Positions 8,893-20,572 are shown, numbered from the stretch's first letter. The stretch: DNA of 64,000 bases from Synechococcus sp. UW105 (GCF_900473935.1 NZ_UCNN01000019.1:1-64000); one strand, 5' to 3'. Translations and numbers: made by a program. Notes: a model not told the origin generated them from the sequence alone.

Positions 8893-9138
8893 TCAAAGCA
8901 CCTGCACCACCTCGCTCACTTCAGGGATCGATTCGCGCATCTTGCGCTCAATCCCCATTTTGAGGGTCATGGTGCTGCTCGGGCAGCTGCCACAGGCGCC
9001 CTGCAGACGCACTTTCACCACAGGCCCATCGATCTCCACGACCTCGACGTTGCCACCATCGGCCATCAGGAATGGGCGCAGCTCATCCAGCACCTTTTCC
9101 ACGTTTTCGCTTGTGAGCGGCAGCGTTTCAGTACTCAT
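8893..9138 (-). CDS. nifU-like (nfu): NFU-type iron-sulfur cluster scaffold
   Basis: An 81-residue NifU C-terminal-domain protein. The conserved [19 protein letters not shown] segment precedes the cluster-binding C49-G-S-C52 motif in [20 protein letters not shown]. In cyanobacteria such stand-alone NFU proteins are the main scaffold that assembles and hands over [2Fe-2S]/[4Fe-4S] clusters, including to photosystem I. The length matches the cyanobacterial single-domain form. An upstream Met at 9165 would add nine residues; I chose MSTETLPL. It is divergent from mqo with an 87-base gap that must hold both promoters. Confidence 0.9.
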   Translation of the reverse strand: MSTETLPLTSENVEKVLDELRPFLMADGGNVEVVEIDGPVVKVRLQGACGSCPSSTMTLKMGIERKMRESIPEVSEVVQVL

Positions 9139-9225
9139 GACCGGTGATGAGGGATTGGAGTGCATTCAGCCTAGGAAGGCACCGTTACGGTCGACCCATA
9201 GCCTGAACAAAGCCACGCCGCCGCT

Positions 9226-10713
9226 GTGAACCGCTACGACGTCGTGCTGGTGGGTGCGGGGATCATGAGCGCCACCCTGGCGACCTTGCTCCAAGAGCTC
9301 GATCCGACCCTTCGCCTGCTGCTGGTGGAGCGGCTGGAAGGGGCGGCGATGGAAAGCAGCGCCGCAGGCAACAATGCCGGCACTGGCCATGCAGCCAACT
9401 GCGAGCTCAATTACACGCCAGTGCAGGCGGATGGGTCGATCGCCACAGCCAAGGCCTTGGCGATCAATGCCTCGTTTGAACTCAGCCTTGAGCTTTGGGC
9501 GTCGCTCGTTGAGCAGGGGCGCCTGGACCCCGGGGACTTTCTTCATCAGGTGCCGCATCTCAGTGCGGTTTGGGGCGAAGACGACATTGCCTTCCTGCGT
9601 CAGCGTCACCGTCAGCTCAGTGCTCTGCCGGCCTTCGCTGCGATGGAGTGGAGCGAGGATCCTGGAGAACTCGCCACCTGGATGCCCTTGGTGATGGCGG
9701 GCCGACAGGGCCGTGAACCTGTCGCTGCCACCCGAATTGGCCGCGGTACTGATGTGGACTTTGGCACCCTCACTAGGGCCTATCTGGCGACGTTGCAGAG
9801 CAGTGGGGCCGTGGAGGTGTTGTACGGCACCACGGTTTCCAAGCTCAGACGTTGTCGGGATGGGGCCATGGCCGAGGGCGATTGGCGTTTGGAGCTCCGT
9901 GGCCCGTCGGGACGTCGGCAGGTTGCGGCTCCGTTTGTGTTTCTTGGTGCCGGTGGCGGTGCTCTGCCGCTATTGCAGTCGTCCGGTATCCCGGAAGCGG
10001 CGGATTATGCCGGCTTCCCTGTGAGTGGGCAGTGGTTGGTGTGCAACGACCCCCAGCTGGCGCAGCATCACCATGCCAAGGTCTATGGCAAGGCAAAGGT
10101 GGGTGCTCCGCCGATGTCGGTGCCCCATCTCGATACCCGCTGGATCGATGGCCAGCGCTCGCTGTTGTTCGGACCCTATGCAGGCTTCAGCAGCAAGTTC
10201 CTCAAGCAGGGATCGCTGCTTGATCTGCCCAGTTCCGTGCGGGTGGGCAACGTGCTGCCAATGCTTCAGGTGGGGCTGAGCAACTTTGATCTGGTCACCT
10301 ACCTGATCGATCAGTTGCGTCAGAGCCCGGCTGACCGTCTGGAGGCGCTTCAATCGTTCTTGCCCACGGCCCGGGCTGATGACTGGACCCTGTCGGTGGC
10401 CGGTCAGCGGGTGCAGATCATCAAGCGCACCAAGCAGGGCGGCAGGTTGCAACTGGGTACCGAGGTGGTGGCCGCTTCCGATGGTTCGCTGGCGGCATTG
10501 CTCGGGGCCTCTCCCGGTGCGAGCACGGCGGTCACGATCATGCTCGAGGTGCTGGAGCGCTGCTTCCCGCTGAAGCTTGCTAGCGAGGCCTGGCAGTTGA
10601 GGCTGCGGCAATTGTTGCCGAGCTACGGGCAAGATCTGAGCACCGATGCCGAGTTGCTGGGGCGCACACGTCAGCGTGTGGATGCGGTGCTGGGGCTGTC
10701 GGGGTCGGGTTGA
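9226..10713 (+). CDS. mqo: Malate:quinone oxidoreductase
   Basis: A 495-residue FAD enzyme, the normal Mqo length. It opens with the Rossmann dinucleotide motif [13 protein letters not shown], followed by the Mqo-typical [22 protein letters not shown] region (about residues 44-66). The C-terminal FAD segment ([19 protein letters not shown]) is also present. It oxidises malate to oxaloacetate and passes electrons to membrane quinone, so it acts as a peripheral membrane protein in the broken cyanobacterial TCA cycle and respiration. It starts with GTG. It is transcribed alone; the downstream SMR gene converges. Confidence 0.95.
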   Translation: MNRYDVVLVGAGIMSATLATLLQELDPTLRLLLVERLEGAAMESSAAGNNAGTGHAANCELNYTPVQADGSIATAKALAINASFELSLELWASLVEQGRLDPGDFLHQVPHLSAVWGEDDIAFLRQRHRQLSALPAFAAMEWSEDPGELATWMPLVMAGRQGREPVAATRIGRGTDVDFGTLTRAYLATLQSSGAVEVLYGTTVSKLRRCRDGAMAEGDWRLELRGPSGRRQVAAPFVFLGAGGGALPLLQSSGIPEAADYAGFPVSGQWLVCNDPQLAQHHHAKVYGKAKVGAPPMSVPHLDTRWIDGQRSLLFGPYAGFSSKFLKQGSLLDLPSSVRVGNVLPMLQVGLSNFDLVTYLIDQLRQSPADRLEALQSFLPTARADDWTLSVAGQRVQIIKRTKQGGRLQLGTEVVAASDGSLAALLGASPGASTAVTIMLEVLERCFPLKLASEAWQLRLRQLLPSYGQDLSTDAELLGRTRQRVDAVLGLSGSG

Positions 10714-10754
10714 CGGATTTGGATGGCGGCACCGGCTTCGGCGTTGAACCGGAT

Positions 10755-11090
10755 TTAGCCGCTTTGGCCGCCGAGGTTAACGCTCACCACACCAGCGGTG
10801 ATCAACCCCATGCCCAGCAGCTGCACCGGTGTGGGCACCTGGCGGTAGGCCAGCACGCCCACGATCACGATGGCCACGATGCCGATTCCGCTCCAGAGCG
10901 CATAGGTGATCCCAAGGGGGATGCTCTCCACCACCCGTGACAGGAGCAGCATGGCTATTGCGTAGGCCCCCAGTACCAGCAGGGTCGGCATGGGCCTACT
11001 GAAGCCTTGGGTGAGCTTGAGGCAAGACGTACCAACGATTTCTGCGCTGATCGCGAGCAACAGCAATAGCCAGGGTGAGAGGGATGGCAT
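10755..11090 (-). CDS. Small multidrug resistance (SMR) transporter
   Basis: A 111-residue protein with four transmembrane helices. The essential membrane-embedded glutamate (E17 in AISAEIVGTSCLKLT) and the loop tryptophan (about W66 in YALWSGIG) are in the EmrE positions. SMR proteins work as antiparallel dimers exchanging protons for cationic drugs, quaternary amines or guanidinium. The GITYALWSGIG motif fits the EmrE-type drug/polyamine subgroup better than the Gdx (SugE) guanidinium exporters. It sits just downstream of the first pilin operon on the same strand (8 bases), so read-through is likely, but there is no functional link I can see. Confidence 0.9.
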   Translation of the reverse strand: MPSLSPWLLLLLAISAEIVGTSCLKLTQGFSRPMPTLLVLGAYAIAMLLLSRVVESIPLGITYALWSGIGIVAIVIVGVLAYRQVPTPVQLLGMGLITAGVVSVNLGGQSG

Positions 11091-11098
11091 GACGGAGA

Positions 11099-12721
11099 TT
11101 ATTGCGAGGCACTCAGCACGTATTTCTTATCGATGTAGAGGTAATCACCTGTGGTTCGGGTGGCCAGGGTTTCCATCCAGCTTGATTTCGAGCCCAACGC
11201 AATGGTGTTGACCTTGAGGCTGGTATCTCGCACGTTATTGATGTCGGCGTAATACGCAGGGGCTGATGTGTGGTCAGCTGTGTTCCATTGGCCTCGATTG
11301 CGATCGTAGTTGGGCTCTCCATCGGAGAGGAAGTAGAGCGTGTCAGTACCTTCATCCGCAAATGCTTCATCCAGTCCCTCCCAGGGGGATGTTCCTCCCC
11401 AGCGATAGGCAACACCGTCATCCAGTGTGTTGATGAAGGCGATCGCTGAATCACGAGCACCGTCATTGCCGATTTTGGTGAGGGCTCGGGCTGAATCCTC
11501 CCAACTGCGGTGGTTTTGATAGCCAGCTGAACTGAACGAGCGCAGGCTGATGTGGGTGTCGTCGGGCAGATCGCTGATCAACGAAATCAGTTCATGCTGC
11601 AGTGATTCCATGCGAGTCAGTGCACAGCTTCGACGACTCCAGAAGTAATAGCGTCCGCCCCAATACACCTGCCAATTCCCGTATCCACTACCCCAGAGAA
11701 TGCAGGCACTCATCGAGCCGGAGCCATCAACAAGAAAGCGCATTCGCTTGCTGCTGACATTCCTGAAAAAGAGGCCATTCAAAACGCTGCCCTCTTCTTG
11801 ACCATTCTCGATGCGTTTGTCGGCACGGGCGTAGGCAATGAAATAGAAGGGTCGGGTCGTGATCTCTTTGTTGACAGACTCAACCTTAAGGAAGCTTGTT
11901 TCGATGTTGTCGCCTTCTTTGGTGGGGTCGATGAATCGAATGAGCTTTCTATTTTCGTCTGTCATTAGGCGGATTGCTGGCTCTCTCGATGTACGCTCTG
12001 GTGTTTTGTCATCAGAGAAGATGAACTTAATATTGGCGGCAATTTGTTTAAGAGGAACTTCCCCTTTTGATGTCGTTATTTTGCATTCGGGTTTGTCTGA
12101 GTCGCAGCGAATGCGGCCGATGTCATCGATGACAGTGGCGAGTGATTGTGTTTCTGTTTCGTTGTAGCGCCCGTCTAGGTGCATCATTGATCCGCACCGT
12201 TGTATCGCATAGCCAAGGCCGCTACTGCTGAGCGATAGGCCGTAGTAAATCGGCTGATTCAGTTCCGCCATCTTTGCTCCGAAAAGCGGGTTGAAGACTT
12301 TGTTGGATTGCTGGGCTAGTGCCTTGCATTGATTCAATGAGGTTTTGTAGTCTTGATGATTGAGGTCTGTATGGGCAAGATTCTCGCTAGGCGCTGTGTC
12401 GGTTGCGATCAGAAGATGCAGGCTGCGTTCAATCTCTGATCGCATCAAGCGTTTGCCGCCAGTTGTGTTCTGTTGCAAGGAGGCTTTTTGGTCCATTTTG
12501 TTGATCAAGCTTCCTGTTGATCGCAGCGCAAGTGTTGAGGCTCCGATCAGAACAACCCCTGCACTGGCAGCCACCAGTGCTTCCGGTAGGCCAAAGCCTC
12601 GTTGGCCCGGTTTGCTTGCGCTGAGCGCCTGGGTTTGGATCTTGTGATGGATAGGGTGGCGGTTCATGGTTGGGGAATCGGATGGATTATTGAGTCGGGT
12701 CTTTTGTTTCTGTGATGTCAT
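11099..12721 (-). CDS. Prepilin-like protein fused to a von Willebrand A domain (operon 1)
   Basis: A 540-residue protein. The N-terminus has a prepilin cleavage motif (G42-F43 with Glu five residues into the mature part, RGFGLPEALVAASAGV) and a single hydrophobic helix. A 270-residue central region ends in a vWA domain (about 327-540) with an intact MIDAS: DGSGSMS (D332, S334, S336), a later GGTSPW threonine and LSDGEPN. Pilin-dependent export would display a metal-binding adhesion-type domain at a pilus tip or surface, a role PilY1 fills in proteobacteria. The start gives an ATGA overlap with the upstream prepilin gene. It is paralogous to the protein at 18811-20466. Operon member 6 of 6. 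Confidence 0.85.
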   Translation of the reverse strand: MTSQKQKTRLNNPSDSPTMNRHPIHHKIQTQALSASKPGQRGFGLPEALVAASAGVVLIGASTLALRSTGSLINKMDQKASLQQNTTGGKRLMRSEIERSLHLLIATDTAPSENLAHTDLNHQDYKTSLNQCKALAQQSNKVFNPLFGAKMAELNQPIYYGLSLSSSGLGYAIQRCGSMMHLDGRYNETETQSLATVIDDIGRIRCDSDKPECKITTSKGEVPLKQIAANIKFIFSDDKTPERTSREPAIRLMTDENRKLIRFIDPTKEGDNIETSFLKVESVNKEITTRPFYFIAYARADKRIENGQEEGSVLNGLFFRNVSSKRMRFLVDGSGSMSACILWGSGYGNWQVYWGGRYYFWSRRSCALTRMESLQHELISLISDLPDDTHISLRSFSSAGYQNHRSWEDSARALTKIGNDGARDSAIAFINTLDDGVAYRWGGTSPWEGLDEAFADEGTDTLYFLSDGEPNYDRNRGQWNTADHTSAPAYYADINNVRDTSLKVNTIALGSKSSWMETLATRTTGDYLYIDKKYVLSASQ

Positions 12722-13323
12722 CGTCGTCGACATCGGTTGTTCTCCCAGGTGCCGCGGTGAAGATGGCCCGTTGTCGAAAGCCTGACGCAGCGCAGCGGTA
12801 ATGGGCGTTGAGGATCCTGGTCCCAGTGGGTCGATCGGATCACAACCAGCAACGGGCTTTCATCCGTACTTGTGCCTGGTGGTGAGAGTGAATACTGCGC
12901 TTTGGAGGCTTTCAGCTCGATCAGTTTTGAATTGGCAGTGCCTTCCCGGCTGATGAGCCGATAGGGCGGATCCCAAGAGCAGCCTGTTGCATCACAGCAT
13001 TGCAGCCTTTGGTCCCGTTGCTGTTGTGTGAGGTGGCTTGTCTCGATCATGTCTGTAGCACTGCCAAAGCCGGAATTGACATTGTCGATTCCAACAAATG
13101 CTGGATTGAAGTTGATTTCACAGCTGGTTCCCTCGGCTGATTGACGTGCACGCAGATTGAACAAGCCTGATTCAATTTGCTGTGTATATTGATCCAATTG
13201 GCTAAGGGCTAGTCGGCGGCGGTATTGGGGTAAGGCCCAGGCACTTGCCAGCGACACAATCACAATCACGATCAGTAGCTCGAGTAGAGTGAAGCCTTCA
13301 GGTGTGTTGGGAATGTTGTTCAT
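12718..13323 (-). CDS. Minor prepilin, GspH/FimT-like (operon 1)
   Basis: A 201-residue type IV prepilin. The leader MNNIPNTPEG is followed by FTLLELLIVIVIVSLASAWALP, the canonical cleavage/methylation site with Glu5 and the assembly helix. The C-terminal part is rich in cysteine and ends CVRLSTTGHLHRGTWEN, a GspH/FimT-like ending. The chosen ATG overlaps the previous stop (TAATG), showing translational coupling. It would be cleaved by PilD and joins the pilus as a minor subunit. The paralogue in operon 2 is 20573-21259, with the same CVQ/CVR...GTWE ending. Confidence 0.85.
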   Translation of the reverse strand: MNNIPNTPEGFTLLELLIVIVIVSLASAWALPQYRRRLALSQLDQYTQQIESGLFNLRARQSAEGTSCEINFNPAFVGIDNVNSGFGSATDMIETSHLTQQQRDQRLQCCDATGCSWDPPYRLISREGTANSKLIELKASKAQYSLSPPGTSTDESPLLVVIRSTHWDQDPQRPLPLRCVRLSTTGHLHRGTWENNRCRRR

Positions 13324-13841
13324 TATTCCAGGATGCAACGGGTTTGAAAGTTTGGATTGATCTCTAAAACCCGACGTTCTCTGCCGATGGAATGTTCTGG
13401 AGCAGAGAAAAGATAGGTGATCACTGTGATGCCAGGATCGTTGCTTTCTTGGATTGAACGGGAGATTGGATTCTTGCCATCCACGCCAGTGACGATGGGC
13501 GCAGGAACGGCAGTCTCACCCCCTTGCTTCTCCAGTTGTTGCTTCAGATAGAGGGCTGGATTAATGCAGGCTTGCCGTTGTTCCTTCGCGGGCATTGATT
13601 CAAGCGTCAGCTTGGCATCGGCTTGCTGGATCAATTGGATGTTGTTGTGAATTGCGGCTTCGATTCTGTCTCGTTCGATGCGATGCCGGCCACTGGTGAT
13701 CGATTGGATCGAGATCCTTGCCACGCCGATCATCACCATCAGCAAAAGGCCTCCGGCGATCATTACTTCCACCAAGGTGAAGCCACCCCCATCAGGCGGT
13801 TGATGGCGCGCGATTGGGTTGTTGTTGCGTTGGTTCGCCAT
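13323..13841 (-). CDS. Minor prepilin, PilV-like (operon 1)
   Basis: A 172-residue prepilin with the motif GGGFTLVEVMIAGGLLLMVMIGVARIS at residues 18-44, matching PilV/GspI-type minor pilins. The body includes SGRHRIERDRIEAAIHNNIQLIQQ and ends in a VLEINPNFQTRC motif that recurs almost exactly (VDVNPNFSSQC) in the operon-2 paralogue at 21256-21804. It starts 2 bases after the PilX-like gene and overlaps the next gene by one base. It is a structural or priming minor pilin of the same assembly. Confidence 0.85.
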   Translation of the reverse strand: MANQRNNNPIARHQPPDGGGFTLVEVMIAGGLLLMVMIGVARISIQSITSGRHRIERDRIEAAIHNNIQLIQQADAKLTLESMPAKEQRQACINPALYLKQQLEKQGGETAVPAPIVTGVDGKNPISRSIQESNDPGITVITYLFSAPEHSIGRERRVLEINPNFQTRCILE

Positions 13842-13843
13842 GG

Positions 13844-15577
13844 TTAGAACCGCTGGAATTGATCCAGGCCTGTGCCCCGAATGCCGCGGGTGATCCGGCG
13901 GCCATATCCGGAAAAGCCTTTGCTACCCCAATCCCACAGATTGGCGGCTTGCTGCGTCAGGGTTGATGAGCCGGCCGCTTGCGTGCGGGCGTTCAGGCTG
14001 AGGCGATGATTGTTGGAACAGAAGCTGTGGGCCCAGATCATTCCTTTGAGCTGGGTGTCTGCCTGGAGTGACACGGTGCCTTGCCGCATCAGAATCCAGG
14101 CAGCAGGCAGACTGTTCCCGGCAAGATTTAGCCTGTGATGCTGAGCTGAGCAGCGATCCGGTGCCGCAGTTGCTTCTGTGCTGATGATCAGCCGCTCTGG
14201 ACGTTGATTGCAGCTGGAGCTGTTTTTATCGACGCCACAGATCAGTGCATTGGTACTAAGCGACATTGAGGCTGTCTGGTCTCCTGAGGTGTTGCTGTGT
14301 CCCTGGGCTGGTCCAAGCAGGTGAAGCACAACAGGCCTTGAATCGTTCTCGATCAGCAGTTTTGAATGCTTGAGATTGAGGCGATCGAGAAAGACGTGGC
14401 AATCCCCGGTCTGGCTTGAGCAGATGTCGTTTGTCCGTAATCGGATCGTGGTTGTGGCTTGCCACCTTCCCTGGATGTAGTGCCATCTTTCCAGCCTTTC
14501 AATCCCGGAGGGACGGCTGTAGGCGTTGTCATTACTGCCCCGCTGGCAGGCCACTCGCCATGCGCAACCTGGGGGGTTCATGTATTCATCATCAATGCGC
14601 CAAATTCGGATGTTCCCTGCTCGGCTAGGAATGCTATCTTTCACTCCTTTTGTTTTGAAAATGGTTGTTGGCGGTTGCTTTTGATTGACCACTGGCCAGA
14701 TCCTTGCCGCTAAGTTTCTCGTGTTCCTTGCATTGCCACCCAGCCTTTGAACCAGACTGGCTGTTTTGCACTGCCCCACAATTTGGCTGGCCATATTTTC
14801 ACTGGTGTGCCAGAGAATTTGCCCAGGGCTGTTGAGTTGAACGGGACCCAGTTCGAAGTGATGGGCCGCCAGAATGGCCCAGTCATCCGACCGGCTGATG
14901 TCGACCCATGATTGGATGTAGAGAGATCGCTCCAGGCGGCTTCGTGCCAGATAGGAGTTCGGAGAGGCTCCTTTTCGACGCACAATGCCTTCGATAATGA
15001 ATTTTGCTTCGCCACTATCGGTGCTGCCTGAGGTGCCAGGACTGCTGTATCCCCTCAGTCGATAAAAGGTCTCGATTTTCGAGATCCCATCTTCACGCAT
15101 GTTGATGCTTTCATGGGACTCAAGTGCTACTTCCGTTGTTGGCCAAAAAGCCGCTGCTTTGCCCAGTGGATGCTTGGGTAGGCCGATCGATGTATCCAGG
15201 CAGACTTCAGAGAATTGTGGTGATTGTTTTGTATTGAGAAGTTCCCAAAGGAAGCCGTTGTTGGGCTCGTTGAGATTCTCTCGATTATCCAATGTGTACA
15301 GGAATCCTCTGTTCTGCGATGGATGTGGATTGTTGAGTTGCCCCAGAACCCTGTTCAAACCATTGTTTGCCGCCCCTTCTGCCATCTGCTGATAGCTTTC
15401 TTTTGCACTCAGCCTCCTGGACATCAAATGTCTTGCTAACAGGCTGCTAACGCCTGCGAGCAAGACCATGCCCAGCATGAGAGCGAGCACGAGGGTCACT
15501 CCCTGTTGATCATTGGAGACCCTTTGTTGCAGGCGCTGCCTGAAGAATGGCAGATGGCGCAGCAATGACCTCTTCAT
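13844..15577 (-). CDS. Large PilX-like pilus assembly protein (operon 1)
   Basis: A 577-residue protein with an N-terminal PilX-like signal, QQGVTLVLALMLGMVLLAGV (residues 25-44), in place of a strict prepilin site, then a conserved helix (KESYQQMAEGAANNGLNRVL). The long C-terminal part is beta-rich with several Cys pairs and closes with GYGRRITRGIRGTGLD, near identical in the operon-2 homologue. It overlaps the upstream prepilin by 4 bases (ATGA). By analogy with PilX it would take part in pilus priming with the vWA protein. It is much larger than proteobacterial PilX (about 200 residues), and I know no named family for the extra domain. Confidence 0.75.
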   Translation of the reverse strand: MKRSLLRHLPFFRQRLQQRVSNDQQGVTLVLALMLGMVLLAGVSSLLARHLMSRRLSAKESYQQMAEGAANNGLNRVLGQLNNPHPSQNRGFLYTLDNRENLNEPNNGFLWELLNTKQSPQFSEVCLDTSIGLPKHPLGKAAAFWPTTEVALESHESINMREDGISKIETFYRLRGYSSPGTSGSTDSGEAKFIIEGIVRRKGASPNSYLARSRLERSLYIQSWVDISRSDDWAILAAHHFELGPVQLNSPGQILWHTSENMASQIVGQCKTASLVQRLGGNARNTRNLAARIWPVVNQKQPPTTIFKTKGVKDSIPSRAGNIRIWRIDDEYMNPPGCAWRVACQRGSNDNAYSRPSGIERLERWHYIQGRWQATTTIRLRTNDICSSQTGDCHVFLDRLNLKHSKLLIENDSRPVVLHLLGPAQGHSNTSGDQTASMSLSTNALICGVDKNSSSCNQRPERLIISTEATAAPDRCSAQHHRLNLAGNSLPAAWILMRQGTVSLQADTQLKGMIWAHSFCSNNHRLSLNARTQAAGSSTLTQQAANLWDWGSKGFSGYGRRITRGIRGTGLDQFQRF

Positions 15578-16119
15578 GCGTCATTCCTCACACAACGCAG
15601 ATCGGCTCGTGATGCTGCTTTGCTCCCTGATCCTTTCTTCAGATCACTGGATCCGGTGCGCAGGTCTAGGCAGGCCACGACGTTGTAGGTCGTGGCATCG
15701 GCATGCTTGGACTGTGCTGTGAGGATGAAGATTTGATCGGTTTCCTTTGCATTCACCTCATAGCAATGATCCTGTTGCGTCTCGGTACAACCACCATTCG
15801 CAATCTTGACCCAATTAAAATGATTTTGATTGGCAGGCCCTTCCGGCGTCATTAATGGGGTGATCTTATTGAGATCTTGCCAGCTTGTTGGCAAGATTCC
15901 CATTTCATCCACAAAGGCAGCGATCGTTGTTTGAATCTGGGAGAGCACGGTCGCTGCCTCGTTCTGCCTGTTTTTCTGAACTTGGCTGAAATATTGTGGT
16001 AAGGCGATCGCTCCAAGAATGCCGATAATGGCAACAGTGACCAACAGTTCCACCAGCGAGAAACCTTCAATTCTCAGGTGAGAATCAAGGAGGTTCTTGT
16101 TGGTGATGGCTGTTGCCAT
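15574..16119 (-). CDS. Type IV prepilin (operon 1)
   Basis: A 181-residue prepilin with leader ending IEG and mature start FSLVELLVTVAIIGILGAIALPQY, the standard PilA/PilE-type helix. The body carries the pattern VLSQIQTTIAAFVDEMGILP then TSWQDLNKITPLMT and a C-terminal VACLDLRTGSSDLKKGS; the same elements recur in 23783-24274 (ISSYIDETGKIPKSWKEIN; ACLDISNGASDL). It lies 12 bases after the major pilin gene and overlaps the PilX-like gene, so all six are one transcription unit. Confidence 0.9.
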   Translation of the reverse strand: MATAITNKNLLDSHLRIEGFSLVELLVTVAIIGILGAIALPQYFSQVQKNRQNEAATVLSQIQTTIAAFVDEMGILPTSWQDLNKITPLMTPEGPANQNHFNWVKIANGGCTETQQDHCYEVNAKETDQIFILTAQSKHADATTYNVVACLDLRTGSSDLKKGSGSKAASRADLRCVRNDA

Positions 16120-16131
16120 GATGGTGGAAGC

Positions 16132-16590
16132 TTAGATACCAGTGACGACAGGTTTGTCGAAGGTGCCGTCTGTCAAATTACCTGTGAAGGTGACTGTCAC
16201 TCCTTTGGTATTGTCGTTGTCAGTTTTACCTGTTGCGATAACTTTAAATTTGTCTTTTGTTCCTTCACAGGCGTATGTGAAGTTGGTGTTGGTGGTGTTC
16301 AGCGCTCCGGCGTACGTTGCGCAAGATTTATCGACAGTTCCAAGAGATCCCTGCTCTAGGTAATAAGCCGCAGCTTGCTTGGCGATCGATGACGCCGTTT
16401 GGGTGCCCTCAGTGGCAGCAGCCTTTTTGGTTTGGCTGAAAAACTGTGGCAGGGCGACAGCGCTGAGGATGCCAACAATCACCACAACAATCAGCAGTTC
16501 CACCAGGGTGAAACCCTTGATGTCACGTGCTTCTGCATCCCTCGATCGAGTGGCAAGCGTCTGAAGCAGCTTGGATTTGAGTGTCGTCAT
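16132..16590 (-). CDS. pilA-like: Major type IV pilin, PilA-like (operon 1)
   Basis: A 152-residue pilin beginning MTTLKSKLLQTLATRS, with cleavage motif KGFTLVELLIVVVIVGILSAVALPQF. The mature part has two cysteines (SCATYAG, YACEGTKD) in the usual disulfide-loop position. The longer upstream frame is replaced by this Met because the homologous pilin at 24337-24747 begins almost identically (MTTLNSRLQ). As the first gene after a 368-base promoter region it is the likely major subunit. Marine Synechococcus pili of this class have been linked to buoyancy and grazing avoidance; natural transformation is the other classical role. Confidence 0.9.
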   Translation of the reverse strand: MTTLKSKLLQTLATRSRDAEARDIKGFTLVELLIVVVIVGILSAVALPQFFSQTKKAAATEGTQTASSIAKQAAAYYLEQGSLGTVDKSCATYAGALNTTNTNFTYACEGTKDKFKVIATGKTDNDNTKGVTVTFTGNLTDGTFDKPVVTGI

Positions 16591-16958
16591 AGTGTCTGAG
16601 GGGTGAGTCGTCTGAATTTCAGTGGCATTGCCAGCCAGAGTTGTGGATGCCTTCACTCAAAAGTGTGAATGCACTCACCAGTTTCTGAGAACCTTCTCAT
16701 AGTTAAATACTACCGGAAGTTCCCCTGAGAATTGGCTGAGAGCTGTCTGAAATGCTCATGATGATGCTGAGGAATTTAATTTTTCGGGAAATATTCCTTA
16801 AGACTTCTAACTTGATGTGTTTGAAGTCACCATTGCCCCTTTCCCAGTCGCTGCTGTGGGATAGGGCCATTGCTTTCTGCTGCCTCAGCGCTAGAGGGCA
16901 GGCCTTCTAGGATCGCTTCAAGAAGACTTCGTGACCCGAGACGGGCCTCAGCCGCTGC
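16591..16958. promoter_or_regulatory. Divergent promoter region between pilin operon 1 and lepA
   Basis: A 368-base region serving pilin operon 1 (minus strand) and lepA (plus strand). At 16686-16699 there is a palindrome TGAGAACCTTCTCA about 96 bases before the pilin ATG. On the minus strand an AT-rich TAGTATTTAACTAT lies just upstream of it, a candidate -10 area. A closely related palindrome is found at the same distance before the operon-2 pilin. Confidence 0.55.
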
Positions 16959-18773
<1,815 letters not shown>

Positions 18774-18810
18774 AGCAGGCGCCTATCACCTAACCAAATC
18801 GAGTTACGGC

Positions 18811-20466
18811 TTAAAGGCCATCCACCTTGATGTATTCCCCGGATGTACGACTGGAGAGCAGCTGCATCCATTCCGAATCGAGCCCCACGCTGGTGGAATT
18901 GATCTTGATCGATTCTTTTTGGTTGGAGATGCGGCTGGCATTGAGGCCTGCATAGTAATCGGCTACATCCTCATAGTCGCTGCTGTTCCATGAACTTCGA
19001 GAGGGATCGTAGTTTGGTTTGCCATCGGAGAGGAAATAGATTGTGTCGGTGGAATCATCCTCGAACGCTTTGTTGAGGGTGTTCCATGGCATCGTGCCTC
19101 CCCAGTAACGAGGATCACTGTTGCTCAGGCTGAGTACGAAGTCGATTGCTGATTGGCGCTCTGCCGAATTGACTGGGCCGAGTTGTACAAGATTGCTGCG
19201 GCTCTGTTCCCAGGTTGTGTGGTTGCGATATCCATCTGAACTGAAAGCTGCCAGGCCAATTTTTGTGGCATCTGGCAGGTTTTGGATAATATCGATCATC
19301 TCATTTTGCAGCGCTTCCATTCGGGTGTAACTACAGATTTGATAGGTTCTGAAGTAGCCCTTTTGGGGGTCATAAAAACGCCGCCGTGTGTTTCCATATT
19401 CTCCGCTCCAGGCCACGCAGGCACTCATTGAGCCTGAACCATCCAGAACAAAACGCAGATTTTGACTGGTGATGTTTTGGAAGAAGGCGCCACCGGGGTA
19501 GCCTTGACCTTCTGCACTCTCGGCTGAGTTGTAGCCAAAGCGCACGCGTTTGTCTGCACGTGCGAAGGCGGCAAAGTACAGATTTTGTCTGGTTTGTGTC
19601 TTCACTCCTGATGATGTTTCCAGATAGCTCGCTGAGATTTTTTTGTACTCTGCACTTTTGTTGTCATCAAGCTCGTAAGGATCAATAAACTTAATTAGCT
19701 TGGTGTTCTGATCAGTTTGAATCCGTAGGGCAGGTTGCTGCGCTGTCCTTGCCGGTGTTTTGTCTCCGCTGAATGCAAAGCTTGTTCCCGCTAAAACCTC
19801 TTTGAGAGGCTTGGGATCTGGGCAGGTCTCAGTATCAGGAAGGTCGTTGGCATTGCACTGGATCATGCCGATATCATCCAAAATGTGGCTGATGAAGATC
19901 CCGGATTGATACTGCTCAGCCCCATTGTTTGCGGCTGCATCTTCACTGTCTGCGTAGGTGCCATCCATGTTGAGTGGGGCCCCACAGCGCAGTAGCGCGT
20001 AGCCTCTGCCGCCAGTGCTGAGGCTGATTCCATCGGCACTGATGACGTTTCTGCTGACGCCGATTCCATAGATCACCGGTTCATTCAGCTCTACCATATT
20101 GACTGCAAAGAGAGGATTGAAGCCTTGAACTCCTGCCATCTCTTTGCACTGATTGACGACTGTGGCATGGTTGCTTATCAGGTCTTTATCTTCTTCTCCG
20201 GGCTGAATGGCTTCGGTGCGGGTGATCAGCACATTCATGCTGCGTTCAATCTCTGATCGCATTAACTTCATGCCATTCGTCGTGTTCTGGCGCAATGTGG
20301 CCCTTTCTTGTGATTCGGAAATGATCGTTTGGGTGGAGCGCAGAGCCGTTGCAGAGGCTCCAAGGATCATGGTTCCAGCGGCCACTCCTACGAGCAGTTC
20401 GGTTGCTGTGAAGCCATTGCGCCTTTGTGGATGCGATTGGCGTTTGCGAAGTGCTAGGTAAGACAT
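18811..20466 (-). CDS. Prepilin-like protein fused to a von Willebrand A domain (operon 2)
   Basis: A 551-residue paralogue of 11099-12721. The prepilin site is NGFTATELLVGVAAGTMIL (G18-F19), and the central region shares motifs such as LRQNTTNGMKLMRSEIERS and KLIKFIDP with the first copy. The vWA domain (about 337-551) keeps the complete MIDAS: D342-x-S344-x-S346 in DGSGSMS, T458 in GGTMPW and D481 in LSDGKPN. Metal-dependent ligand binding is therefore expected. It is the last gene of operon 2, separated from the upstream prepilin by about 110 bases rather than overlapping, unlike its counterpart. Confidence 0.85.
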   Translation of the reverse strand: MSYLALRKRQSHPQRRNGFTATELLVGVAAGTMILGASATALRSTQTIISESQERATLRQNTTNGMKLMRSEIERSMNVLITRTEAIQPGEEDKDLISNHATVVNQCKEMAGVQGFNPLFAVNMVELNEPVIYGIGVSRNVISADGISLSTGGRGYALLRCGAPLNMDGTYADSEDAAANNGAEQYQSGIFISHILDDIGMIQCNANDLPDTETCPDPKPLKEVLAGTSFAFSGDKTPARTAQQPALRIQTDQNTKLIKFIDPYELDDNKSAEYKKISASYLETSSGVKTQTRQNLYFAAFARADKRVRFGYNSAESAEGQGYPGGAFFQNITSQNLRFVLDGSGSMSACVAWSGEYGNTRRRFYDPQKGYFRTYQICSYTRMEALQNEMIDIIQNLPDATKIGLAAFSSDGYRNHTTWEQSRSNLVQLGPVNSAERQSAIDFVLSLSNSDPRYWGGTMPWNTLNKAFEDDSTDTIYFLSDGKPNYDPSRSSWNSSDYEDVADYYAGLNASRISNQKESIKINSTSVGLDSEWMQLLSSRTSGEYIKVDGL

Positions 20467-20572
20467 GGCTTTTACTCAGGCTTGTCTTGTGGTGGTTTTA
20501 ATCTGGCATTTCTACAGCTCTTTAAGAACAGCAGCTTCTGAATTTGATCTGAGAATTGACTGAACTTCTGGC